Positions 55,204-64,000 of a DNA stretch of 64,000 nt are shown piece after piece. This DNA comes from Vibrio sp. LaRot3 (GTDB taxonomy: Bacteria > Pseudomonadota > Gammaproteobacteria > Enterobacterales > Vibrionaceae). Within the stretch, counting starts at the first letter, position 1. Each line of letters opens with the position of its first letter. Both the position numbers and the translations under genes were made by a program. The stretch is from positions 1 to 64,000 of the forward strand of contig NZ_JAPPTI010000014.1 of the NCBI RefSeq assembly GCF_027587025.1, written 5' to 3'. The notes beneath the pieces were generated by a model that saw only the letters and a list, made by a program, of their open reading frames with translations, ran no database searches and had not been told where the DNA came from.

Positions 55204-56205
55204 TTAAACTAAACCCACGGTACGTACGAGTTCCGCTGTACGTGTCGCGTAACCCATTTCGTTATCGTACCAAGCGTAAATCTTCACCATGCGCTTACCA
55301 ACCAACATGGTTGACAGAGCATCAACGATGGTTGAGCGTTGGTCGCCTTTGTAATCGATAGACACAAGCGGACGCTCTTCAAAGCCTAGAATACCTTTCA
55401 GCTCATTCTCTGATGCTTCTTTTAGCAGTGCATTCACTTCTTCAGCCGTAGTGTCTTGCTTCACTTCAAAGATGATGTCAGTCAGAGAAGCATTGGCGAG
55501 TGGCACACGTACTGCGTGACCATTAATGCGATTTTCAAGCTCAGGGAAGATTTCAACTATCGCCTTAGCCGAACCTGTCGTTGTTGGGATTAAGCTCATA
55601 CCACAAGCACGGGCACGACGTAGGTCTTTGTGCGGCGCATCTAGGATAGTTTGCGTGTTGGTGAGATCGTGAATAGTAGTAAATGATGCGTTCTCGATAC
55701 CAAGCTTCTCGTTGATCACTTTCACTACTGGAGCAATACAGTTCGTCGTACAAGATGCCGCTGTCACGATTTTGTGTACTGCAGGGTCGAAGATGTTGTC
55801 GTTCACGCCCACCACGATGTTCGCGACGCCCTCTTCTTTTACTGGAGCAGAAACCACAACGCGCTTCACGCCTTGCTCTAGGTATTTATTTAGGAAAGAC
55901 GTCTTACGATGCACACCTGTTGCTTCAATCACGACATCACAGCCAGACCAATCAATCGCATCGATATCGCGCTCTTGGGTTGTTTTAACGCGCTGGCCGT
56001 TGATGATCATCTCATTACCTTCAGCGGTTACTTCATGATGCCAACGCCCTTGAACTGAATCGAATTCAAGCAAATGTGCTAGCGTGGCTGTATCACCTGC
56101 AACATCGTTAATTTGTACAAACTCTAGCTCTTGCCAATCAAAAGCTGCGCGAAGTGCTAAACGGCCAATACGACCAAAACCATTGATACCTACTTTGACT
56201 GTCAT
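55204..56205 (-). CDS. ArsJ-associated glyceraldehyde-3-phosphate dehydrogenase
   Basis: 333 residues. NAD-binding GINGFGRIGRLALRA, catalytic cysteine in SCTTNCIAPV, and C-terminal WYDNEMGYATRTAEL. GAPDH uses arsenate instead of phosphate to make 1-arseno-3-phosphoglycerate, which ArsJ exports. The operon context (after arsR, before arsJ) separates it from the glycolytic paralogue. Confidence 0.92.
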   Translation of the reverse strand: MTVKVGINGFGRIGRLALRAAFDWQELEFVQINDVAGDTATLAHLLEFDSVQGRWHHEVTAEGNEMIINGQRVKTTQERDIDAIDWSGCDVVIEATGVHRKTSFLNKYLEQGVKRVVVSAPVKEEGVANIVVGVNDNIFDPAVHKIVTAASCTTNCIAPVVKVINEKLGIENASFTTIHDLTNTQTILDAPHKDLRRARACGMSLIPTTTGSAKAIVEIFPELENRINGHAVRVPLANASLTDIIFEVKQDTTAEEVNALLKEASENELKGILGFEERPLVSIDYKGDQRSTIVDALSTMLVGKRMVKIYAWYDNEMGYATRTAELVRTVGLV

Positions 56206-56281
56206 GTTCTTTTCTCTCAGTTAACTGCCTTCATATTTGAAGCGGCAACTCCAACTATTTGGGCAATAAGTTTTAATGTAT

Positions 56282-56623
56282 TTAAACGCAACATTGTGGG
56301 CGTGAAGTCATCGCTTCTAGGCGCTCAATGTCTTGTTGGTATTCAGTTTTCAAACAGTTCGATGCGATAAGATCATCAATCAGCTTTCGCATCCAACCTG
56401 GTAAATCTTGTGACAAGCGGTAAAACACCCACTGACCTTGTCGTACATCAGTCAAAATCCCGTGAGAGCGCAGCTGCGCTAAGTGACGAGAGATTTTTGG
56501 CTGACTTTCTTGCAATGCCTCTGTCAATTCACCAACACACAAACACTCTTGGCGCACGATCAGCATTAGGCAACGTACTCGCGTTTCATCAGACAATAAT
56601 TTAAAAAACTGGTGAGGAAGCAT
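56282..56623 (-). CDS. arsR: ArsR-family arsenic-responsive repressor
   Basis: 113 residues from ATG 56621-56623 (MLPHQFFKLLSDETR). Winged helix ESQPKISRHLAQLRSHGIL. Metal-binding cysteines: CxC in ECLCVGEL, and CC at the C-terminus. It sits just upstream of the GAPDH gene. An AT-rich partial dyad (ATATGCGCATAT, 56643-56654) before the start may be the operator. Confidence 0.88.
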   Translation of the reverse strand: MLPHQFFKLLSDETRVRCLMLIVRQECLCVGELTEALQESQPKISRHLAQLRSHGILTDVRQGQWVFYRLSQDLPGWMRKLIDDLIASNCLKTEYQQDIERLEAMTSRPQCCV

Positions 56624-56748
56624 ACTTACATACTCATATATGGATATGCGCATATCTTTAATTAAAAATGAGCAGAGATCAAGCAACAAAGTTGATTGTC
56701 ACAAAACTTTCATAAAAACGGAGGGAGTAACGAGTGTTGTTAAACGAA

Positions 56749-57975
56749 TTATTTGATGCTGTAGACCGTTTGGCTCCAACGCTGAGCTTCGTTGATTTTC
56801 ATCATCACATCATCCAGTGACAAATCCAGTAAATCACATTCAAGCTGCATACCGTGCCAATCTGCCCGCTCATAACACTCTTCAATTTTAAGCAAACTGC
56901 CATAAGGCCCCTGCCTTTCCAGTAAAGCTAATTTGATGGCCTGATTAAGAGGTAATTGCTCTACTATATGCTCGATAGAGAGATCGAACATCGCATCCAA
57001 AATGGAAAATAAGCCGATTAAGAACGCCTGCTCTTGATGGGGTTTAAACAACTCATCATGAGACATCAAGGAACAAAATTGCGCCCGCTGCAGTGAAAGG
57101 TTAAACAGCTCTTTGGGCTTTTTGGTTGAAACAAATGAAGCCACCGATAAAGACACAAACATCTTCAAACGATCTTGCCCCAAATAAACCAAAGCCTGAC
57201 GGAAAGAGGAAATCGTCACTTCTAAGCGATCGGATAGTGTATTCACAAAGCGCAGCAGTTTGTATGAGAGCGTAACATCCCGCGATACGATGCCTTCAAT
57301 TCGATGAAAATCGACTTCAGGCTGGCAAACCTCTCTGAATAGCTCCATCGCAATAATGTGCTCTGGGCTAATATAGCGTTCGCGAATCATCTCAGGTTTA
57401 CTAAAGAAGTAGCCTTGGAAGAAATGAAAACCCGCTTCACGCGCTTGAACAAACTCGGCTTCACTTTCTACCCGCTCAGCAAGGTACTTGCGCTTACTGC
57501 CTTGGGCGATTCGTTGTTTGACGATGTCACAGGCTTTATCTAAGCCCATCGCCATGATGTCTATCTTTACGATGTGAACCAGAGGTAAGAAGCGCTCCCA
57601 TTCGGGTTGATAAGCAAAATCATCAAGGGCAATCACATAACCTTGCTGCTTCAAATCGCGAATGGCTTGGAATAGCTCGTCTGTAGGTTGGCAGGTTTCA
57701 AGCACCTCAACGACTATTTTTTCTTTTGGCAGAGCAAAGGGAAGTCGCCTGACTAGGCTTTGGTAGGGAAAGTTAACAAAGCAGCGAGAATGAGCGATGG
57801 CCGGGTTGATGCCAACGCTCAAAAAGTTTTCGGCAATTAAACGATAAGTCGCGCGATTGGTTTCAACGTGTGCAGGATAGGCATTCTTTTCCCCATCACG
57901 AAACAGCAGCTCATAACCAAGAGTTTGCCGCCTCGAATTTAATATGGGTTGCCTTGCTACATACGTGTTTTTCAT
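56749..57975 (-). CDS. EAL-HDOD domain signalling protein (YuxH-like)
   Basis: 408 residues. N-terminal EAL domain (about 5-200) with ELL in place of EAL in YELLFRD; ALDDFAY and VKIDIMA are retained, so activity is uncertain. The C-terminal HDOD domain spans about 200-400. Such proteins link c-di-GMP to motility and stress outputs in vibrios. Not part of an operon. Confidence 0.85.
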   Translation of the reverse strand: MKNTYVARQPILNSRRQTLGYELLFRDGEKNAYPAHVETNRATYRLIAENFLSVGINPAIAHSRCFVNFPYQSLVRRLPFALPKEKIVVEVLETCQPTDELFQAIRDLKQQGYVIALDDFAYQPEWERFLPLVHIVKIDIMAMGLDKACDIVKQRIAQGSKRKYLAERVESEAEFVQAREAGFHFFQGYFFSKPEMIRERYISPEHIIAMELFREVCQPEVDFHRIEGIVSRDVTLSYKLLRFVNTLSDRLEVTISSFRQALVYLGQDRLKMFVSLSVASFVSTKKPKELFNLSLQRAQFCSLMSHDELFKPHQEQAFLIGLFSILDAMFDLSIEHIVEQLPLNQAIKLALLERQGPYGSLLKIEECYERADWHGMQLECDLLDLSLDDVMMKINEAQRWSQTVYSIK

Positions 57976-58004
57976 CTCACAACATTATCATGTTTATCAG
58001 TTAT

Positions 58005-58622
58005 TTATGCCTTAGCCGTTGCTAATAATGCACCACAACCAACAAACATGGAACCAAACACCTTGTTAATTTTACCCATCACTTTCTCAGAACGGACAAA
58101 GCGTCCCATTTGTGATGCCAAAGTCGTGTAACCGAGCATAACAATTGCGTCAATCACCACAGTTGTCACACCCAAAACTAAAAACTGAATCAGTTGCGGC
58201 TGTTCTGGGTTGATGAATTGCGGGAACAATGCCACCAGAAAGACAATCGATTTAGGGTTTGTCAGGTTAATCAATACCGCACTTCTCATCAGTGACCAAC
58301 CCGATAAGGCCTCGTGATTTTTCTGAGCGGTTAAGCTAGTGCGATCGCGCCATTTTTGAATACCAAGCCAAACAAGGTAAACCACACCCACCCATTTAAT
58401 AATGGTGAATGCCATCGCTGATTTCGCGACTAATGCACCAATACCTGCACCAACTAAAATGATATGGAACGTCAGGCCAATTTGCAGACCAACCACAGCA
58501 CCTAATGATTTTCGCGTACCGTAACTCAAACCATTACTGATTGAATTCACGGTACCAGACCCCGGCGCTAAACTAAAAACGATCGCAGTTACCACATAGG
58601 CGAACCAAACATGCAAATCCAT
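58005..58622 (-). CDS. rhtB: LysE/RhtB-family amino-acid (homoserine) exporter
   Basis: 205 residues from ATG 58620-58622 (MDLHVWFAYVVTAIVF), with AGGA 7 nt upstream. Six membrane helices; FSLAPGSGTVNSISNGLSYG matches RhtB. Divergent from pldB, and pldB-yigL follow as in E. coli. Confidence 0.88.
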   Translation of the reverse strand: MDLHVWFAYVVTAIVFSLAPGSGTVNSISNGLSYGTRKSLGAVVGLQIGLTFHIILVGAGIGALVAKSAMAFTIIKWVGVVYLVWLGIQKWRDRTSLTAQKNHEALSGWSLMRSAVLINLTNPKSIVFLVALFPQFINPEQPQLIQFLVLGVTTVVIDAIVMLGYTTLASQMGRFVRSEKVMGKINKVFGSMFVGCGALLATAKA

Positions 58623-58707
58623 CTTTATTTCCTCTCGACTAAACGCGTTTAGCCACACATAATTTACCCATGTTGTATCACTCTAGAAGAAGTTAGGATC
58701 ACTAACC

Positions 58708-59697
58708 ATGACTAATCCGAGCGCACACTCTATGCCTCCTTATACTCAAGAGTCAGAATTTGAGCAAGCAATCCAACACAATATTGCTGAGCTTTGGCAG
58801 CGCCGCAACGAAGGCTTCATCAAAACCAAAGACAAAAAAAAACTATTTTGGATTAGCCTAACTTCTTCACAGCACACTAAAGCAATTGTAGTCGTAAATG
58901 GCCGAATTGAATGTACGCACAAATACCAAGAGCTGTTCTACGATCTCTACCAACAAGGCTATGATGTTTATTCTTACGACCACCGCGGCCAAGGCCTATC
59001 AGATCGCCTAATAGAAGACCCTCAAATGGGTTATGTTGAAGAGTTTGCAGACTACATTGATGACATAGAACTGTTGGTAGAAAGCTTTAAACTTGACCAC
59101 TATAAAAAACGTTATCTGCTTGGTCATTCGATGGGAGGTAATATTGTTACTCGCTATATTCAAACTCACCCAAACCATCCTTTTGATGCACTAGCAATCA
59201 CTGCGCCTATGTTTGGGGTCAACATGGCTTGGTACCTTCGCCCCATAGCCTCTTTACTTGGGCAAGTGCTGACTGCAATCAACTCCAAGCCGACTTATGC
59301 ACCAGGCCAAGCAGCGTATTACCCGAAACCGTTCACCGATAACCGACTCAGCCAGAGCTCCCTACGCTATCACTGGTTTAGAGATTTATACGAACAAATG
59401 CCAAAGCTGAAAATCGGCGGAGCTAGCACACGTTGGGTATGGCAAGGATTAATGGCGTCGAAGCAATGCATATTATTAACTCGCCAAATCAAAGTACCTT
59501 TACTGCTTTTGCAAGCTAGCGACGATCAAATCGTATCGAATTCGGATCAAATCCGCTTCATGAAAAAGCTCGCCAAAACCAACCATCAATGCGCGATGCA
59601 AATCATCCATGGTGCACGACATGAGTTACTGTTTGAACAGGACCAATATCGAAATCAAACGCTTGATACTACCCTCGCCTTTTTCGCCCAACATTAA
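58708..59697 (+). CDS. pldB: Lysophospholipase L2
   Basis: 329 residues, alpha/beta hydrolase. Nucleophile elbow GHSMGGNIV, the acid around LQASDDQIVS and histidine in GARHELLFE. It cleaves lysophospholipids at the inner membrane. Conserved rhtB-pldB-yigL neighbourhood. Confidence 0.93.
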   Translation: MTNPSAHSMPPYTQESEFEQAIQHNIAELWQRRNEGFIKTKDKKKLFWISLTSSQHTKAIVVVNGRIECTHKYQELFYDLYQQGYDVYSYDHRGQGLSDRLIEDPQMGYVEEFADYIDDIELLVESFKLDHYKKRYLLGHSMGGNIVTRYIQTHPNHPFDALAITAPMFGVNMAWYLRPIASLLGQVLTAINSKPTYAPGQAAYYPKPFTDNRLSQSSLRYHWFRDLYEQMPKLKIGGASTRWVWQGLMASKQCILLTRQIKVPLLLLQASDDQIVSNSDQIRFMKKLAKTNHQCAMQIIHGARHELLFEQDQYRNQTLDTTLAFFAQH

Positions 59698-59829
59698 ACT
59701 GAGTGGTTTATAAAACAGGAAAAAGAGTGTTCGGTTTTTACCCTCTTTTTTATTCCCTGTTTCAAGTAGACTAATGCCCTACGCAATTGGACCTCATCCA
59801 TTGCAGCTGTATCTTACACTGAGGGCATT

Positions 59830-60660
59830 ATGACAACTTATAGCAAAGACACCCCTTTCCGTATCGTCGCATCTGATCTAGACGGTACTTTATTGGCTCC
59901 TAACCACCAGCTAAACGAGTTTTCTAAACAAACACTAAAAGAGCTGAACAACAAAGGTTTCACCTTCATCTTTGCTACAGGACGTCATCATGTTGATGTC
60001 GCTGGTATCCGAGAAATGGTAGGCATTCCGGCTTATATGATCACTTCGAATGGTGCGCGTGTACACGACCAGAAAGATCAACTGATGTATAGCAACAATG
60101 TTCCAGTTGAACTTGTGCAGCCCGTGATCGACACGATCCGACAAGATCCAAATGTGATGATTCATATGTACCGTGATGATGACTGGTTGCTCGATCGTGA
60201 TGACGAAAAAATGCGTACATTCCACGAAGATTCAGGCTTCACATACAAGCGCTTCGAGGCAGATGACGCACCAAAAGAAGGCGTGGCGAAAATCTTCTTC
60301 ATCCACACAGAGCAAGATCACGACTACTTAGTGCAATACGAAGAGCTACTGAATGAAAAGTTTGCAGGCCAATTGAATGTGTCTTTCTCTACACCTTGGT
60401 GTCTAGAGGTCATGGCCGCTGACGTCTCTAAAGGGGATGCGCTGAAAGTGGTGGCTGAATCCATGGGCTTAGCGTTAGAAAACTGCATCGCATTTGGTGA
60501 CGGCATGAACGATGTGGAGATGCTTCAAGCCGCGGGTAAAGGCTTAGTCATGGGGACGTCCCACCAGCGTGTAAAAGATGCTTTACCAAACAATGAAGTG
60601 ATTGGCAGCAATGAAGATGACGCGGTGGCGCACTACTTACGTGACCATCTCATCAAATAA
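59830..60660 (+). CDS. yigL: HAD-family sugar-phosphatase YigL (Cof type)
   Basis: 276 residues. Motif I ASDLDGTLLAP, motif II ITSNGA, motif III-IV FGDGMNDVEML, with a type II cap between. Family members dephosphorylate sugar phosphates and pyridoxal phosphate. Confidence 0.92.
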   Translation: MTTYSKDTPFRIVASDLDGTLLAPNHQLNEFSKQTLKELNNKGFTFIFATGRHHVDVAGIREMVGIPAYMITSNGARVHDQKDQLMYSNNVPVELVQPVIDTIRQDPNVMIHMYRDDDWLLDRDDEKMRTFHEDSGFTYKRFEADDAPKEGVAKIFFIHTEQDHDYLVQYEELLNEKFAGQLNVSFSTPWCLEVMAADVSKGDALKVVAESMGLALENCIAFGDGMNDVEMLQAAGKGLVMGTSHQRVKDALPNNEVIGSNEDDAVAHYLRDHLIK

Positions 60661-60670
60661 TTCGACATTA

Positions 60671-60695
60671 AGGCAGCCAGTGGCTGCCTTTTTTA
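60671..60695 (+). terminator. Terminator after yigL
   Basis: AGGCAGCCA-GTGGCTGCCTTTTTT, compact stem with T-run, directly after yigL and facing the EVE gene end. Confidence 0.9.
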
Positions 60696-60706
60696 GGTAA
60701 CAAGCG

Positions 60707-61174
60707 TTACTGTCTCACCAATACTTCTTTGCTTAAAATCGCCTGCCACTCAGATTCAGACACTGGCATCACCGATAGGCGATTTCCCCTTTTGACTAGC
60801 GGCAAGTTAGCCAACTCGGGCATTGCCTTAAGCACCGTTAAAGGAATCAATCGCTGGGTTTTTCGCACAAACTCTATATCAACCATGAACCAACGTGGCT
60901 TTTCAGGGTCTGATTTAGCATCGTAATATTCACTATTCACATCGAAAGCAAAATGGTCGGGATAAGACTCTTTGGTGACTTTCGCAATACCCGCCACGCC
61001 AACATGCTTACACGATGAGTGGTAGATCAGTACCAAATCGCCCTCTTTCACGTCATCACGCAACATATTCCTTGCTTGATAATTGCGCACCCCTTCCCAA
61101 CATGAAACGGTTTGTGTTCGAAGAGTGTCAATAGAAAAGGTGTCTGGTTCTGTTTTGAATAACCAATATGCCAT
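60707..61174 (-). CDS. EVE domain protein
   Basis: 155 residues from ATG 61172-61174 (MAYWLFKTEPDTFSIDTL), the canonical EVE start; the longer frame is not needed. WEGVRNYQARNMLRDDV and GDLVLIYHSSC are family marks. EVE domains bind modified nucleotides in DNA or RNA. Divergent from the COG3650 gene. Confidence 0.92.
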   Translation of the reverse strand: MAYWLFKTEPDTFSIDTLRTQTVSCWEGVRNYQARNMLRDDVKEGDLVLIYHSSCKHVGVAGIAKVTKESYPDHFAFDVNSEYYDAKSDPEKPRWFMVDIEFVRKTQRLIPLTVLKAMPELANLPLVKRGNRLSVMPVSESEWQAILSKEVLVRQ

Positions 61175-61212
61175 AATGTCTCTCGATGAAAGTTTGATAA
61201 GGAAGATATAAC

Positions 61213-62772
61213 ATGAAGGCGTTAAGAAACCCAGTCGCACTGGCTAGCCTACTCGCTCTCCAAGCGTGTTCACTGTTAGATTTTGGCGCAGCAGAACCAG
61301 CCAATGAAGCACCGCAAATCGCACCAGCAGCACTTGATAACCCAAGCTCTATCAAGCCACAAACTTTCATCATGCGCGGCGAAGTCATCCTTGGCCATGA
61401 AGTGCAATCTATTCAGCCTTGTGGCAGTGGTCAGCAATACTGGCTACAAATGGATAATGATAAGTTCCAACAGGGCGTAAAGCTTGCTCATAGCCCTTAT
61501 CAGCCAATGTATGGCGAAGTGATAGGCCATTTAGAAACCGTTGGCCAAGAAGGCTTTGAGGCCGATTACACCGCCCGCTTCGTGGTCGACAAAGTCAACA
61601 TGCTCACCGCTGAGAACCCAAATCGCTGCAATCGTACCACTCAATCCACCAATGCTTTTGGTACTGAGCCATTTTGGTCAGCAGACTTTACTGCTGATCA
61701 CATCGAATTTGCCGAGATGGGCGATGAGAAAACCAAACTAGAGATCATCTCATCACGCATCGATGCGCAGCGCCGTCGCTACGACCTTGAGCAAGGACAA
61801 CTAGAGCTGTTATTACGCAGCTGCAATGACGGCATGAGCGATAGTCTCTATGGGTGGCAAGCTAAATTAAGCATCAATGACAACAACTACCAAGGCTGCG
61901 CCACACTAGCCAATGCTGATGCGACCCAAGATTGGATGGGCATCTATCACGCCGCCTCAACCCAAAACAGTGGCTTCAGTGTTACTTTGAAACTCATGCC
62001 CGACCATACCGCGACCACCACTTACAGCTATCAAAATGGCAGTGCTGATTCGGTCGAAAATGGTTACTGGCAGCAATTAAACCCTAATCAAGTACAAGTG
62101 GTGATGACTCACCATCAACAGCAGCCATTACTGTCTGAGCGTATTTTTACCCGTGATGGATTTGAACTTACGGCAGAAAAAGAGAAAGTCGGCACCATCA
62201 TTTACCCAATAGCTGATGGTGGGCTGGTGCTGTTTAAAGCCAAAAAAGAGCTCGTACCAACAAAAGAGCAATCCATTTCATCCGACACGCCGATCAGCGA
62301 AGCAAAGAAGATCCCTTCATTGGCCACCTTTAATCCAAAGGTTGACCGAGCGCTTAGAGATTATTTTACGATGCACAAAACTGATCCCGCCAACACTCGC
62401 TACCGTTGGCTGACTTACGATCTCAATGGAGATGGCCAAGAAGAGTTGCTAACACAGCTGGACTGGTGTGGCTCCGGTGGTTGTACCTTACTAATTTTTG
62501 AAAATCATCAGCAGCAATGGCGTTTCAACAGCCGTATTACTCTCGTCAATACACCGCTAAACCTAGGAAACCAAACCCAGCACGGCTGGCGTGATTTGGT
62601 GTTCTTTGTCAGTGGTGGAGGCGCACAACCAAATCAACATATTCTGCAATACGATGGCGTGAGCTACCCGCTCAACCCAAGCGTGGCACCCGTAGCAGAA
62701 TATAATCAGATCAGCCCAGTGCAACTGTTTAGTGACGGACTAACACCACATCAAGAAGGCCTTTCTCTTTAA
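61213..62772 (+). CDS. Lipoprotein of the COG3650/NlpE-like type
   Basis: 519 residues. Type II signal peptide with lipobox ALQAC at about residue 19. Repeated beta-rich parts include GTEPFWSADF (COG3650 mark). The C-terminal part has DLNGDGQEELLTQ, a calcium-binding-like loop. Envelope-located, function unknown. Stop overlaps the next ATG (TAATG). Confidence 0.8.
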   Translation: MKALRNPVALASLLALQACSLLDFGAAEPANEAPQIAPAALDNPSSIKPQTFIMRGEVILGHEVQSIQPCGSGQQYWLQMDNDKFQQGVKLAHSPYQPMYGEVIGHLETVGQEGFEADYTARFVVDKVNMLTAENPNRCNRTTQSTNAFGTEPFWSADFTADHIEFAEMGDEKTKLEIISSRIDAQRRRYDLEQGQLELLLRSCNDGMSDSLYGWQAKLSINDNNYQGCATLANADATQDWMGIYHAASTQNSGFSVTLKLMPDHTATTTYSYQNGSADSVENGYWQQLNPNQVQVVMTHHQQQPLLSERIFTRDGFELTAEKEKVGTIIYPIADGGLVLFKAKKELVPTKEQSISSDTPISEAKKIPSLATFNPKVDRALRDYFTMHKTDPANTRYRWLTYDLNGDGQEELLTQLDWCGSGGCTLLIFENHQQQWRFNSRITLVNTPLNLGNQTQHGWRDLVFFVSGGGAQPNQHILQYDGVSYPLNPSVAPVAEYNQISPVQLFSDGLTPHQEGLSL

Positions 62773-63368
62773 TGACTTCGAACATTCCATGCGCAGGCTG
62801 TGGTCTGCGTTTCCAATGTGTGTGTGACTCTATACCAAGTTTCAACATTGACGCGCATATCGCCTTATTAATGCATGAAAACGAACTTCGCCGTGACACC
62901 AATACCGGTCAATGGCTATTAAAAAGTATCCCTTCGACCAGTCAACATATATGGCAGCGCACTCAACCTTGTGAAAAGCTGCTGACAATGATTGCCGATG
63001 CGCGCTATCAAGTTTATTTACTGTTTCCAAACGAGAGCAGTATTCCACTCCCTCAGGCAACACAAGCCGCAGCTCACTCTGGCAAAACACCGTTGTTTAT
63101 CGTGTTGGATGGAACATGGCAGGAAGCGAAGAAGATGCTCAACAAGAGCCCGTGGTTAAAAGCACTTGAGTGCGTTCATTTAGCCCCAACAGAAGAATCA
63201 CAATATCAATTGCGCCGCAATCAACAGCAAGGTCATCTGTGCACATTAGAAGTGGGCAGCGCAATTGTTGAAGAGCTCGGCTACAGTGAAAATGCCCAAC
63301 ACCTTAGTCAGTTCTTTACGCATTATATGGCGGCCTTTAAAGCCGATAAGAGTGGTCACACCCTTTAG
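62772..63368 (+). CDS. tapT: DTW-domain tRNA-uridine aminocarboxypropyltransferase
   Basis: 198 residues. Zinc-type cysteines CAGCGLRFQCVC at the N-terminus and the DxTW motif in FIVLDGTWQEAKKML. TapT makes acp3U47 in tRNA. Starts within the stop of the preceding lipoprotein gene. Confidence 0.9.
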   Translation: MTSNIPCAGCGLRFQCVCDSIPSFNIDAHIALLMHENELRRDTNTGQWLLKSIPSTSQHIWQRTQPCEKLLTMIADARYQVYLLFPNESSIPLPQATQAAAHSGKTPLFIVLDGTWQEAKKMLNKSPWLKALECVHLAPTEESQYQLRRNQQQGHLCTLEVGSAIVEELGYSENAQHLSQFFTHYMAAFKADKSGHTL

Positions 63369-63372
63369 AAAA

Positions 63373-64000
63373 TTACAGCAACAGTAAAGAGTCTAGCTGG
63401 TGGATTTCGACATCGGGCAACGTTCGAGCATGGCAGTGTTGTAATAGGTCAGTGCCTTGATCGTTAAACCAACACGCTTGAAATCCATTACGCTTAGCTC
63501 CGGCCACATCTGTGATCAAATGATCGCCCACGTGCAGTATTTGATGAGGTGGTAACGAGAGATGGCTGGCCGCCTTGTCGAACATATCTGCGTGCGGCTT
63601 AGCGTAGCCATCACGTCCCGATTTAAGCACGACATCAAAGTATCCATCGATTCCAATCCGTTGCAAATCGACATTGCCATTAGTAATTGCGACTAAAGGC
63701 ATTTTGCTAGCAAGTTGCGCCATGACGGTATGAGTTTGTTTCGGCACTTCAAAATCACTACGCAGTTGCAATACAACCTCCATCAGATCAGCCGCCGCTT
63801 GCTTTGCTTGCTCTGGCGAATAACCCAATGTGATTAAGCCTTGTTCGGTGCTACGTTGCCGCCATAAGGCTAAATCATTCAATAGCCATGGATCTTGCTG
63901 AGCGGTTTCTCTCTTTACATCGAGCCACCACTGCTCTGAGCGCGTAACAGAAATAGGGTGATGTTGATGAAACAACTCAGTCACTTCGCGTGTTAACTGC
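63373..64000 (-). CDS. yigB: HAD-family phosphatase YigB-like (5' end outside window)
   Basis: The C-terminal about 209 residues are visible; the frame stays open to position 64000, and the N-terminal DxD motif lies beyond it. LVAITNGNVDLQRIG, KPHADMFDKAA and ILHVGDHLITDVAGAKRNGFQACWF match YigB, a flavin-pathway phosphatase. Partial gene. An internal GTG would make a shorter protein but lacks motif I. Confidence 0.88.
   Translation of the reverse strand, partial: QLTREVTELFHQHHPISVTRSEQWWLDVKRETAQQDPWLLNDLALWRQRSTEQGLITLGYSPEQAKQAAADLMEVVLQLRSDFEVPKQTHTVMAQLASKMPLVAITNGNVDLQRIGIDGYFDVVLKSGRDGYAKPHADMFDKAASHLSLPPHQILHVGDHLITDVAGAKRNGFQACWFNDQGTDLLQHCHARTLPDVEIHQLDSLLLL

Overview
The window is chromosomal DNA of a Vibrio-type gammaproteobacterium. 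The evidence is gene content and gene order: an outward-facing rRNA operon leader, then RRM protein-murI-btuB, trmA-yijD-fabR-sthA, dinF-lexA-dgkA-plsB, ubiA-ubiC, glpG-glpE, rpoH-ftsX-ftsE-ftsY, rsmD-yhhL, and rhtB-pldB-yigL. Many of these adjacencies match Escherichia coli, and the proteins read as Vibrio versions. I cannot name the species from the sequence alone.

Layout. Positions 1-4500 are core: promoters and leader of a minus-strand rRNA operon whose 16S gene lies left of the window, a membrane-anchored RRM protein, murI, a PP-loop ATPase, and btuB under a cobalamin riboswitch. Positions about 4.6-29.46 kb are an AT-richer integrated island that splits the ancestral divergent btuB/trmA pair. 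Its right end carries a four-gene recombination operon (22776-29393): two complete tyrosine recombinases, a large recombinase-fold protein with a degenerate active site, and a small coiled-coil protein. As I remember the literature, this gene set (intA, tfp, intB, and a small fourth gene) is the hallmark of the strand-biased circularizing integrative elements (SEs) of Vibrio.

The island's cargo looks like anti-phage defence. It holds: (a) a five-gene minus-strand operon of DNA methyltransferase, SF2 helicase, GIY-YIG nuclease, NdpA/YejK-like protein and membrane protein; (b) a divergent SIR2-HerA pair; (c) a solo cREC receiver-like protein; (d) a five-gene operon of unknown function with two lipoproteins; (e) a second SF2 helicase with a winged-helix/coiled-coil partner, divergent from a small Xre regulator. 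The regulator's operator resembles the C-boxes of restriction-modification controller proteins.

Positions 29.5-64 kb are mostly housekeeping genes: tRNA modification, fatty-acid and phospholipid control, SOS, ubiquinone, heat-shock sigma factor, cell division/SRP receptor, rRNA methylation. They are interrupted by an arsenate-resistance operon (arsR-gapdh-phosphatase-arsJ, 53.4-56.6 kb). Notable non-coding or small features are a cluster of DnaA-box-like sequences between glpE and rpoH, a 17-copy hexanucleotide repeat in ftsY, a 26-residue small membrane protein gene at 51047, and a perfect 15-bp hairpin inside the arsenate operon. The window ends inside a yigB-like phosphatase gene.

The strongest candidates for undescribed biology are the five-gene methylase/helicase/GIY-YIG/NA37/membrane operon and the helicase module under a C-protein-like switch, both carried by the SE-like element.
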